DNA of 64,000 nucleotides from Ketobacter sp. MCCC 1A13808 (GTDB lineage Bacteria; Pseudomonadota; Gammaproteobacteria; Pseudomonadales; Ketobacteraceae): assembly GCF_009746715.1 (NCBI RefSeq), contig NZ_VRKW01000003.1, positions 496,001-560,000 of the forward strand, read 5' to 3'. The notes beneath the pieces are model-generated. The model saw nothing but the letters and a program-made list of their open reading frames with translations. It did not search any database and had not been told where the DNA came from. A program made the translations under genes and the position numbers. This document shows, piece after piece, positions 52,908 to 60,691 of the stretch; the first letter of the stretch is position 1; each line of letters opens with the position of its first letter.

Positions 52908-54780
52908 ATGACATCAGTGAACTTCGAATTTCTACGACCAGAAAACGAACTGCTGGCTAACCTGGGCGGCTTGGCTGAAGCCGTACTGCACATCGATCCG
53001 GGCAGCGCCCTGACCCGCTTGCGCAGCTTCGCCGAAGAAGTCACTAAAGCCATCTACAAGGAAGAGCTGCTGCCGCGCCTGCCGCAATCCAGCTTCTATG
53101 AGCTGATCAAAAGCCCGGTATTCGAAGATTGCGTATCCCGTCCACTGATTCATCAGATTAACTTTCTGCGTATTCAAGGTAACGATACGGCCCATGGCGC
53201 CGAAGGCGATTTGCGTAACGCCCAAATGGCGCTGGGCACGGCTCACCAACTCGCCATGTACATGGCCATCAAGTACTACTGTAAAAAGAAAGACCAGATT
53301 CCTGCCTTTGAGGATATCAAAGACCCCACAGCAACACTGAACCAGTTGCAAAAGTCTGTCTCCAGCTACGAAAAAGAGCTGCAAAAACAGCAGGACGAAT
53401 TACAACGGGTAATGGAGCAACTGGATCGCGAACGCACCAAAAACAGCGATAAGATCGATCCACCCGCCAAGCCAGACCAGCAAAAGCGCCAGCAGCAAAG
53501 CCAGCAGGTGGCCGACAGCCTGCAATGGAACGAAGCCAAAACCCGAGACATGCTGATCGACGCCATGTTGTTGCAAGCGGGATGGGATATTAAAAACCCC
53601 GATCAGGTAGGGCGGGAAGTGGAAGTGCAGTTCCCCCCTGATACCAACAGTAATACCACCGGCAAAGGCAAAGTCGATTATGTGCTGTGGGGCGACAACG
53701 GCCATCCCTTAGCCGTGATCGAAGCCAAAAGGTCCGGTAACACCAATCTTCAGGCAGGCCGTGAGCAGGCGCGCCGCTATGCGGATGCCTTTGAGTTCAT
53801 GGGCTTCCAGCGCCCGGTGATCTTCTATTCCAACGGCTACGAAACCTTTATCTGGGATGACCACCAGTACAACACCTACCGCCCGGTGTATGGTTTCTAC
53901 AGCAAAGACAGCCTGGATTATCTGATCTACCAACGGCACTACCGAGCCGCAGAGCTGGAAAGATTCAACCCGGAACTCAGCATTGCTGATCGCCCTTATC
54001 AGATTGAAGCCATCAAATCCGTGGCGGCCCATTTTCAAAGCCAGCGCCGTAAAGCCCTTATTATCCAAGCCACCGGTACCGGCAAAACCCGGGTGGCCAT
54101 CGCCCTGGCGGAGTTGCTGCTTCGCACCGGCTGGGCCAAGCGCGTTTTGTTCCTATGCGATCGTAAAGAGCTGCGGGTCCAGGCCGACGAAGCCTTCAAG
54201 CAGAATCTGCCTTCCGAGCCCCGCTGTGTCATCGGTGAAACCAATAAAATCGACCAAACCGCGCGGATATACATCGCTACCTATCCCGGCATGATGAACC
54301 GCTTTGCGCAGCTGGATGTCGGCTATTTTGACCTGATCATCGCCGACGAATCCCACCTTGCAGAAAATTCGCAAAGGGGAGCCCCTGGCTGAGCTGGAAC
54401 TGAAAACATTAACGTCCACCATCCTCACCAGTCACCCCGGTGTCAGTCTGGATCTATTGAACGAATTCTATGGCCGCACCGCCGACCAGCTCCACCTGAC
54501 GGTCCGTGAAATCATCGGGCTGGACCCCCAGGCCATCGAAGACCATTTTAAAGATTTTCTGCATGCCCACCCGACGTTAACGGCGCAACAGGTGCGCTTT
54601 ATGAACCTGCTGAAAAACTACATCGCCCAGCACGGCTCCATCGTAGTGGAAAAATTATACGAACCGCCGTTCGACAGCATTTCCCACGAAGGCATTGATG
54701 GCGTCTTTACTCCCGATGATGTGGGCGAACTGATTGCCGTGCTGAAACCCTACCTACGTCAGGAAACGCCGGATGCCTAG
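52908..54780 (+). pseudogene. hsdR: hsdR with internal deletion (type I restriction subunit)
   Basis: The start is ATG 52908 (MTSVNFEFLRPENELL). The N-terminal part has a DUF4145-like helical domain. The nuclease domain contains YVLWGDNGHPLAVIEAKRSG (PD-(D/E)XK). Walker A is ATGTGKTRVAIA, and motif II is DESH at about residue 480. Directly after DESH the sequence jumps to LQKIRKGEPLAELELK, the C-terminal part of HsdR, but in another frame, so translation stops at 54392. About 300-400 residues of the helicase are absent. The C-terminal piece continues to the stop at 54780. It cannot restrict DNA in this form. Confidence 0.85.
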
Positions 54781-54804
54781 TGGGTGCTGCTTTCTCTCTT
54801 GCTC

Positions 54805-54865
54805 TATACCAATAGTTGGTATAGGTTTACCAATAATTGGTATACGAATACCATTGAATGGTTTG
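54805..54865. promoter_or_regulatory. Three phased operators upstream of the winged-helix gene
   Basis: Dyads TATACCAATAGTTGGTATA (54805-54823), TTTACCAATAATTGGTATA (54826-54844) and ATACCATTGAATGGTTT (54848-54864). Their centres, 54814, 54835 and 54856, are 21 bp apart, two helical turns, so bound dimers would lie on one face. They end 15 bp before ATG 54880. Confidence 0.75.
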
Positions 54866-54879
54866 GCAGTGAGGTGCGC

Positions 54880-55236
54880 ATGTTTGTACTAAAAGGCCTG
54901 CTTAGGGCGGAAACTCAGGAAAAAGTATTGATGTATCTGATGGCCAGGGGAGACGGTTATGGCAAAAGCATCGCCGAATTTTATGGCGTGCCGACCAACC
55001 CCATACAAAAGCAACTGGCTCGCCTGGAATCCGATGGCGTCATTGTCAGCCATCTGATCGGCTCGGTGCGAAACTATGAACTCAATCCCCGCTATGCCTT
55101 TATGGAGCCGCTAAAGCAGCTCCTGAAGGCGGCATTAGAGGCGTATCCATCAGACTTAAAAAATAACCTGATGGTATTAAGAACCCGGTCCCGGCAAGCC
55201 GGCAAACCCCTAGAACGCGTACGAACCAAAAAATGA
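54880..55236 (+). CDS. Winged-helix regulator inside the type I locus
   Basis: 118 aa from ATG 54880. A longer frame from 54784 would run through the operator array and is rejected. VLKGLLRAETQEKVLMYLMARGDGYGKSIAEFYGVPTNPIQKQLARLESDGVIVSHLIGSVRNYELNPRYAFMEPLKQLL is an ArsR/MarR-like winged helix with the wing at SVRNYELNP. The tail is basic (LRTRSRQAGKPLERVRTKK). Probably represses itself and the downstream hsdM through the 21-bp-phased sites. It lies 47 bp before hsdM. Confidence 0.8.
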   Translation: MFVLKGLLRAETQEKVLMYLMARGDGYGKSIAEFYGVPTNPIQKQLARLESDGVIVSHLIGSVRNYELNPRYAFMEPLKQLLKAALEAYPSDLKNNLMVLRTRSRQAGKPLERVRTKK

Positions 55237-55283
55237 AAGATTTCCACATCAAACAAATTTAAGAAAAACCAAACGAGAAACTC

Positions 55284-55898
55284 ATGCTAACAGGCCAAAT
55301 CCGTAACAACATCGACAAACTTTGGGAAAAATTCTGGACCGGTGGTATCACCAACCCCTTAACAGTGATCGAACAGATCAGCTACCTCATGTTCGCCCGC
55401 ATGCTCGACATGCAGGAAGACGTGGCCGAACGCAAGGCCGCCCGCACCGGTAAAGACTTTGACCGCCTGTTCCCCAATACCCCGGATGGCCAGCTCCTGC
55501 GCTGGAAGAACTTCAAAAACCTGAGCGGCAAGGAACTGCACAAACACCTCAAGCAGAACGTATTCCCCTACTTCGCCAGACTGGGCCAGCAATCCGATGC
55601 CAAAGATGGCCTGGGTGGCGAGGGCAGTGCCATCGAAGCCCTCGGCCACATCGGCGAATACATGCAGGATGCCGATCTGGAAATCAAAAACGAATCCGTG
55701 CTGGTCTCCGCCGTGGAAATGGTAGACGAACTGCCCCTTAACCAGAGTGACGTCAAAGGCGACATTTACGAATACCTGCTCAGCAAGCTCACCACCGCGG
55801 GCATCAACGGCCAGTTCCGCATAAGGTCATCTGCAACATGTTACGACAAATGCCATCTTGGCCAATTTGAGCATTCTGTTACTTCTGTTTTTTATTAA
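55284..55898 (+). pseudogene. hsdM: hsdM truncated after the N-terminal domain
   Basis: The first 178 or so residues ([66 protein letters not shown]) are a normal HsdM N-terminus. After GQFR, where TPRHI and the AdoMet domain should follow, the sequence changes to IRSSATCYDKCHLGQFEHS and stops at 55898. The breakpoint is near 55821. No methyltransferase motif remains. A strong hairpin follows at 55861-55920. No hsdS gene is visible. Confidence 0.8.
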
Positions 55899-55920
55899 AG
55901 AATGCTCTAGCTAAATTGGC
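55861..55920. repeat. Long interrupted hairpin at the hsdM breakpoint
   Basis: GCCAATTT pairs with AAATTGGC (8 bp) and GAGCATTCT pairs with AGAATGCTC (9 bp), with a five-base bulge TAGCT on one side and a 21-nt T-rich loop. It could be the end of an element that truncated hsdM, or a terminator. It does not have the GTTA cores of the attC sites in this window. Confidence 0.6.
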
Positions 55921-55992
55921 GTAAAGCTCCTGTCATGGAGCCCTTTAACCGAATATACTGACGAATCTAACTATGCTGATTGAGTAATTGCC

Positions 55993-56148
55993 ATGGAAAA
56001 TAAAACTATCCAAGACCTAGATAAGCACAAAGAAAGTTTTTTAAAACAAGCAGTTGCCGAAGGGGTCAAAGATCTCGAACAAGGCAAAGTGATCGAAGGT
56101 AAATTAGCTTTTTCAGAAATTCGCAAAATTTATAACCTAGATAAGTAA
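55993..56148 (+). CDS. Small protein, antitoxin-like, unknown
   Basis: 51 aa, ATG 55993 to TAA 56148: ENKTIQDLDKHKESFLKQAV and ending FSEIRKIYNLDK. Helical and charged. Small size and position next to broken restriction genes suggest an orphan antitoxin-type or cassette protein, but no family is recognised. Ribosome-binding site weak. Confidence 0.4.
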   Translation: MENKTIQDLDKHKESFLKQAVAEGVKDLEQGKVIEGKLAFSEIRKIYNLDK

Positions 56149-56167
56149 CCTAGAATCTACGTCACTG

Positions 56168-56449
56168 TTACCACTCCCAATCTTCGGTAATGTATTTAAA
56201 CATCTCATTTATATAGGAAATGAGATAATCACGTATTGACTCAGTTTCTCGCTCGTCGTCGGGAACGTGGGTATCCAGCCAGTTTTCATCCCCTGAGAAG
56301 AGCACTTGAAGCGGCCCATGATCGGCTACGTCCATTTGAAAAGCATTCCCATTCCAGACTATTGCCAGCTTCCCCTGAGACAGTTCTATGAGTTTCTCTA
56401 AAGGCAAAGTGTATAATAGTGATTTCGCCTGCCACAGCCTATTGTTCAC
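56168..56449 (-). CDS. Hypothetical protein, unknown
   Basis: 93 aa starting at GTG 56449. The sequence (GKLAIVWNGNAFQMDVADHGPLQVLFSG, ending EMFKYITEDWEW) is mixed alpha/beta and acidic. No family recognised. It is divergent from the Xre gene, 89 bp apart, so the two may share a control region. Confidence 0.5.
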   Translation of the reverse strand: MNNRLWQAKSLLYTLPLEKLIELSQGKLAIVWNGNAFQMDVADHGPLQVLFSGDENWLDTHVPDDERETESIRDYLISYINEMFKYITEDWEW

Positions 56450-56538
56450 ATTGTTGTCCTCTATTGAAAATGGGTATTATAGTCCGTGGATCAATAGGCA
56501 TCAAAAAGTGATAGTCCTGTCTTTTGGGCAGGGCTTTC

Positions 56539-56751
56539 ATGAAAGATGCTCGTTTGGTCGCTTTCGGCCAGAAAGTAAGAGAAATCAGAAAATCAAAAGG
56601 GCTATCACAAGAAGCCCTTGCTGACATTGCTGGCGTGGATAGAAGCTATATGGGGCATATTGAGCGCGGCGAAAAAAACATTACATTGACTAAAATTTAT
56701 CAGATTGCTGAGGCGTTAAACATCGACGCAAGTGAGCTGCTAGAATGTTAG
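56539..56751 (+). CDS. Xre-family HTH regulator, C-protein-like
   Basis: 70 aa from ATG 56539 (an in-frame TTG five codons upstream is possible). VREIRKSKGLSQEALADIAGVDRSYMGHIERGEKNITLTKIYQIAEALNIDASELL is a complete Xre HTH with the size and pattern of restriction-modification controller proteins. It precedes the HATPase/STAS-like pair by about 90 bp and probably regulates this module. Confidence 0.85.
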   Translation: MKDARLVAFGQKVREIRKSKGLSQEALADIAGVDRSYMGHIERGEKNITLTKIYQIAEALNIDASELLEC

Positions 56752-56840
56752 TTTTACAACAAGCGATTTAAATTGAGTAGTTGTTAGGGCTTTCCCTTAT
56801 TTTATGTTTCAGAAATTGGATATTGATATAGGATGTCGGC

Positions 56841-57947
56841 TTGAGGGCGTATTCATCGTACTCCATTGATCAATTGGAGGCACTGGTCGAAGAAAACCAA
56901 AGCAATAGATCTGTTCTCCAGGGCGTCAAAAAGGAACTTGGGCACCGGAGCCAGAAAAGGCGCCAGCGGGCACTGCTCGAAGTTATAGAGCGATTATGTG
57001 CCGCCGGCTCCTTACGAGTTGAGTTGCCTGCATTTTGGATTGACCATTTAACGTTAGAAAAAACGTTGTCCACAGTGTTTAGTTCACCGATTTCCAATCA
57101 CTCGAATATTCATATCTTTGTTCCGTCTGGCTGCAGCATTATGGTTTCTGCGGCAGTCCAGCTTTTATCGTTTGTTAACCAGCTATTGGCCCTATCTTGT
57201 AGCGTAACGATTGAGTTCGAAGCGGGTTGGTCAGGAACAATGAATTATTTAAAGAGGATCAATTTCTTCAAACAGCTTGATCAGACTGTCTCCGTTATGC
57301 CTGTCCTTCGAAAGGGAAGCCGCGAAACGCAACATCAAAGAAAGAATGTTTCGGTTGTGGAAATAGAAAAATTGAGTTTGGATAGTCAAGACACGTCACT
57401 TCCTGACCGACTAGCGGAAGGGGTTGTGAATGAGGCTGACCTAAGTCCAGAGCTTAAAAGGCGATTAAAAACAGCTATAGAAACACTATTCTCAGAATTA
57501 ACGTCCAATGTTTGTCTCCACAGCAGATCGACATTACCAGCCTATGCTGTTTGTCAGAGGTACTCCCCAGACAATAATCCTATTGTTCATGTTAGCGTTT
57601 GTGATAGCGGCGTTGGAATTTTGGATACTATTAGGCCAGCACTCCCAATTCATTATTCGGAGCACCCCGAGTATCAAAAAATGCCCGATGAGGAACTGAT
57701 ACTAAACATGTTTCTAGAGGGAATTTCATCAAAGGGGGACAACGATGGTGGTAGCGGTTTGGTCTCCTGCGCAACACAAGCCATGAAGTTCAAGTCCACT
57801 ATTAGCATTAGAACTAACAATACACTGACTTTGCTAAAGCCTTGCGGTAAATACTATGTTATTGATACGCAACCGCTTCCTCACAACCTAATTCACATGA
57901 ATGGAACCTATATAACATTTCAGATTCCTCTTGATCACTTGACTTAG
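56841..57947 (+). CDS. GHKL-type ATP-binding protein
   Basis: 368 aa; the first in-frame start is TTG 56841, and the true start is uncertain. The C-terminal half is a HATPase: N box ETLFSELTSNVCLHS (near 215-228), G1 CDSGVGI and G2 SSKGDNDGGSGLVS. The N-terminal half (about 60-170) is an alpha/beta region with IHIFVPSGCSIMVSAAVQLL, possibly STAS-like. No HisKA or receiver domain is seen, so it is not a classical kinase. It resembles anti-sigma/partner-switching ATPases and pairs with the next gene, 27 bp away. Confidence 0.75.
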   Translation: MRAYSSYSIDQLEALVEENQSNRSVLQGVKKELGHRSQKRRQRALLEVIERLCAAGSLRVELPAFWIDHLTLEKTLSTVFSSPISNHSNIHIFVPSGCSIMVSAAVQLLSFVNQLLALSCSVTIEFEAGWSGTMNYLKRINFFKQLDQTVSVMPVLRKGSRETQHQRKNVSVVEIEKLSLDSQDTSLPDRLAEGVVNEADLSPELKRRLKTAIETLFSELTSNVCLHSRSTLPAYAVCQRYSPDNNPIVHVSVCDSGVGILDTIRPALPIHYSEHPEYQKMPDEELILNMFLEGISSKGDNDGGSGLVSCATQAMKFKSTISIRTNNTLTLLKPCGKYYVIDTQPLPHNLIHMNGTYITFQIPLDHLT

Positions 57948-57974
57948 TGAGGACAAACTGCTTCAATATTTTTT

Positions 57975-58547
57975 ATGAACGCCCTATCCTCACGTACTCT
58001 AGCACTAAAAGATTATCTTCCAATATCATCTCCCACCTTATGGGGAAGCGATGATGGCGTGGAGGTTCGTAGCCGTTTGGTTAAAGAAATAGACAAACTG
58101 ACCAGTGTCCATATCATTTATCTATCAATGGAGGGCATAGAAAATATTGATGCGTCTTTTAGTCGTGAAGCAATTGTCAAAACGATAAAAAACTATCGCC
58201 CTGGTAAGGGGTTTTGCCTTACCGATATCGAAAATCCAGACTACCTAGATAATTTGTTCTCTCCGGCAGTTAAGCTTGAGCAGCCAGTTTTTATTAAAAT
58301 TGACAATAGCTATCAGATTATCGGCCCTAATAGGGAAAATGCGCCATCTAAAACAAACCAGCCAATCTTGGACTATATCCAATCACATGGCCATGCAACG
58401 GCTGTTGAATTAGCTAAAGCACTTAGTCTTCAGTTAACAAATGCTAGTACCAAATTAAAGCAGCTTCTGGAGCAAGGGTTTGTTCTGAGAGCGCAGGATT
58501 CCACAGCTGGGCCTGGGCTTGAATACTTCTATTATCCCATCCGTTAG
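57975..58547 (+). CDS. STAS-like (DUF4325) protein with winged helix
   Basis: 190 aa. Residues 30-110, VEVRSRLVKEIDKLTSVHIIYLSMEGIENIDASFSREAIVKTI, follow the DUF4325/STAS-like pattern of proteins found next to HATPase partners. Residues 125-185, ILDYIQSHGHATAVELAKALSLQLTNASTKLKQLLEQGFVLRAQ, are a winged helix. Together with 56841-57947 this forms a two-part switch that could control a defence or stress response. Target unknown. Confidence 0.75.
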   Translation: MNALSSRTLALKDYLPISSPTLWGSDDGVEVRSRLVKEIDKLTSVHIIYLSMEGIENIDASFSREAIVKTIKNYRPGKGFCLTDIENPDYLDNLFSPAVKLEQPVFIKIDNSYQIIGPNRENAPSKTNQPILDYIQSHGHATAVELAKALSLQLTNASTKLKQLLEQGFVLRAQDSTAGPGLEYFYYPIR

Positions 58548-58564
58548 GTAAACCAGAAAAATTT

Positions 58565-58590
58565 AACGTTCAATTATTGATTTGAACGTT
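58565..58590. promoter_or_regulatory. Inverted repeat before the small-gene cluster
   Basis: AACGTTCAA and TTGAACGTT, a perfect 9-bp dyad with an 8-bp spacer, 17 bp after the STAS-like gene. A second short dyad, TTCAAT-N6-ATTGAA, follows at about 58608-58625. Terminator or operator cannot be told apart; there is no T-run. Confidence 0.45.
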
Positions 58591-58646
58591 GTCTTGCTCT
58601 ATATTGTTCAATAAATAAATTGAACCTTGCCTGAAGGAGACAAATC

Positions 58647-58820
58647 ATGACTAAAACGTATAAACCTGGAGAAAACCCACCACGCCCTGGTGAGTACCAA
58701 GAAAGAGGTCCACGGGGAGGTTCTGTACCGAAGCCTCGCCAAGTCACAATTGAGCCAGGTGACAAGCCGCTACCCCCTACTCAAAAACCGGGCAGGACTT
58801 GGGAACGGGTGGGGAGGTAA
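58647..58820 (+). CDS. YjzC-like small protein
   Basis: 57 aa, ATG 58647 after GAAGGAGA, TAA at 58820. MTKTYKPGENPPRPGEYQER, then GGSVPKPRQVTIEPGDKPLPPT resemble the YjzC family (KPGE.AP..G.Y.E.G..G......). Proline-rich and basic. It ends 5 bp before the LRAT-like gene, so an operon. Confidence 0.6.
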   Translation: MTKTYKPGENPPRPGEYQERGPRGGSVPKPRQVTIEPGDKPLPPTQKPGRTWERVGR

Positions 58821-58825
58821 TCAAC

Positions 58826-59341
58826 ATGACTAACTTAACCATTTTTGATGTTGGAGCAACGGTCATGGTTCGAATGCTAGACCGGGGGATTAGCTATTGG
58901 CATTACGGTATTGCAGATGGCAGAGGAAATGTTATCCACTGTTCAAAAGCGCATAAAAAGGTAGTTATAGAAACTGAAAATGAGTTTTCGTGCGGCCGCA
59001 GAATTTTTCCGAGTCCAAGCATTATTGGAAAAGATACATTTGCGTATGACCGTGCCCTCCGGTTTGTCGGGGCTGCTTACGATCTCTTTCAAAGTAACTG
59101 CGAACACTTTGTTCGCATGTGCAATGGCTTAGATGTTGAGTCGACACAAGTCCAGAAGTATCTGATTGCTTGCGGCGCATCAGCGATGGTCTTGATTGCT
59201 CCAAACCCGGCAATTAAGGCTGTATTTGCGTCTGTGGCATTGGCTTGCGCACTAACCCCATCTGAAAAAAGTCCTATTCCATACGCAGCTTTAGCTATTG
59301 GTATCACTTCTGTTGGAATTGCGGCGGTAATATCAAATTAA
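58826..59341 (+). CDS. LRAT-domain (NC-domain) protein
   Basis: 171 aa from ATG 58826. Catalytic His in ISYWHYGIADGRGNVIHCS and catalytic Cys in FQSNCEHFVRMCNG are in the order of LRAT/NlpC-P60-permuted thiol enzymes, which act as acyltransferases or phospholipases. The C-terminus has two hydrophobic segments (ACGASAMVLIAPNPAIKAVFASVALAC and YAALAIGITSVGIAAVIS), so it is membrane-attached. Among defence genes, a membrane-acting effector is possible. Confidence 0.8.
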   Translation: MTNLTIFDVGATVMVRMLDRGISYWHYGIADGRGNVIHCSKAHKKVVIETENEFSCGRRIFPSPSIIGKDTFAYDRALRFVGAAYDLFQSNCEHFVRMCNGLDVESTQVQKYLIACGASAMVLIAPNPAIKAVFASVALACALTPSEKSPIPYAALAIGITSVGIAAVISN

Positions 59342-59360
59342 ACTATTCGAGGAAACAATT

Positions 59361-59567
59361 ATGAAAGATTACTACGTAAACAAAAATGCTCAGCTTAATG
59401 GTGATCATGAAGTTCATACGACAGGTTGTAGTTATTTTCCTGCATATAACAATGCTTTATACCTGGGGAAATTCAACACTTGTTATGAGGCAGTAGCAGA
59501 GGCAAAGAAAACGTACCCAAAGTCAAATGGGTGCTACTACTGCTCGAACGCCTGCCACACATCTTAA
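59361..59567 (+). CDS. Small Cys/His-containing protein
   Basis: 68 aa. YYVNKNAQLNGDHEVHTTGCSYFP, then NTCYEAVAEAKKTYP and GCYYCSNACHTS: a probable zinc-binding fold with C-x-H pairs. I know this pattern from short hypothetical proteins but no function. It follows the LRAT-like gene by 19 bp in the same operon, with AGGAAAC before the start. Confidence 0.6.
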   Translation: MKDYYVNKNAQLNGDHEVHTTGCSYFPAYNNALYLGKFNTCYEAVAEAKKTYPKSNGCYYCSNACHTS

Positions 59568-59582
59568 AATAGGAATCATATT

Positions 59583-59864
59583 ATGGCGAACACGTTGCTT
59601 ATTTCATACGATTTATATGCTCCAGGCCAAAACTATGATTCAGTGATAGAGGAAATAAAGTCGCTTGGTAGTTGGGCTAAAGTTCACAAATCTTTTTGGT
59701 TTGTGGACTCGACGTTGTCTGCCTCTAAAGCCGCTGAAAGAGTTTGGGGTAAGATGGATTCCAACGACTCATTATTTGTTGTCGATGCAAAAAACAATGA
59801 AGCTTGTTGGTATAATTTGTCCGATAAAGTGTCAAATTTCCTACAGGAACATTGGCATAAGTAA
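59583..59864 (+). CDS. Ferredoxin-fold (SinR/Cas2-like) small protein
   Basis: 93 aa. TLLISYDLYAPGQNYDSVIEEIKSLGSWAKVHKSFWFVDSTLSASKAAERVW...DSNDSLFVVDAKN follows the beta-alpha-beta pattern of the SinR-type proteins related to Cas2/VapD. No cas genes or CRISPR are near, so it is not a spacer-acquisition Cas2. Last gene of the small operon, 15 bp after the preceding one. Confidence 0.65.
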   Translation: MANTLLISYDLYAPGQNYDSVIEEIKSLGSWAKVHKSFWFVDSTLSASKAAERVWGKMDSNDSLFVVDAKNNEACWYNLSDKVSNFLQEHWHK

Positions 59865-59884
59865 TTTAGAAGTAGTTGGATTTA

Positions 59885-60691
59885 TTATAACTTTTGCTTG
59901 TATTTCCTTGAAATATGAAAGGTTTGGGCATCCGTTTTCTCAATGATGTGAAGCTCGATCTCTGCTGATTTAGTCTTAGATGCTTGATCAGTTCCCGGGG
60001 TTTTATTCCTGCTCAGGTAAATTAAGTGAGTCTTATTGTTGGTAATAACTAAATGATCATCGCCTTTAATCCCACTTATTGAAAAGCAACCAATATTGTT
60101 ATTATTAATGCCGTCTAAGCACTCAAAATTTTCTTTAGAATAGTTATCTATCTGTTCTTTAGCTAGTTTTCTTCCAGCGTTATCCGCACCAACAAACAAT
60201 AGAAGAGAAATCATAAGAACCAAGAAGCCGCCCGCCCAAAAAACAAGTGGTAAGTTTAATGACTTCGAGATCGCATCTACGAGGTTGTACATAAGTTGGA
60301 GAGTATGTTTCGAGAGTTTTTTTGTTTTTGAGTTTTGTTCGCTCGTTTTTTCTCTGGTTTGTGGCTGATCCCCGTCTGAGCTTTTGGTTTTCGCGAATTC
60401 AGGGGGTTCAAAGTTGAAAACTGTCAAGAACACAAAAAGTATTCCCATAAGTCCAGACCATGTTAAAAATGCAGGATACGCCGAAGAAACAAAAAGCCAT
60501 ACGCTAATAAAACCACTGGAAAATATAGGTCGACTAAATATTTCAGGGCTGACGCCGAAATATCCAAAATATGAGGCTTCAAATGTCCAATATAGCGCCT
60601 GGACTAACGGCAATATTCCACCAATGGTAACGATGGATATAAGCAATTTAACGGTGAAAAATTGCTTGATTTCAGATAACAAGCTCTTCAT
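59885..60691 (-). CDS. Membrane protein with C-terminal soluble domain
   Basis: 268 aa. Hydrophobic segments at about 14-36 (VKLLISIVTIGGILPLVQALYW), 60-95 (FISVWLFVSSAYPAFLTWSGLMGILFVFLTVF) and 148-168 (LPLVFWAGGFLVLMISLLLFVG). The final 95 residues are soluble and beta-rich. Start overlaps the stop of the YgjP-like gene by four bases. No family recognised; possibly a membrane component of the nuclease locus. Confidence 0.6.
   Translation of the reverse strand: MKSLLSEIKQFFTVKLLISIVTIGGILPLVQALYWTFEASYFGYFGVSPEIFSRPIFSSGFISVWLFVSSAYPAFLTWSGLMGILFVFLTVFNFEPPEFAKTKSSDGDQPQTREKTSEQNSKTKKLSKHTLQLMYNLVDAISKSLNLPLVFWAGGFLVLMISLLLFVGADNAGRKLAKEQIDNYSKENFECLDGINNNNIGCFSISGIKGDDHLVITNNKTHLIYLSRNKTPGTDQASKTKSAEIELHIIEKTDAQTFHISRKYKQKL

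Noticed and set aside
54784-54879. N-terminal extension of the winged-helix gene
   Set aside because: It would translate the triple operator region; ATG 54880 fits the domain start.
55861-55920. Tenth attC site
   Set aside because: Lacks TAAC/GTTA cores and the shared inner motif, and has no cassette structure around it.
59583-59864. Cas2 of a CRISPR system
   Set aside because: Only the fold pattern is similar; there is no cas1, no repeat array and the neighbours are unrelated.
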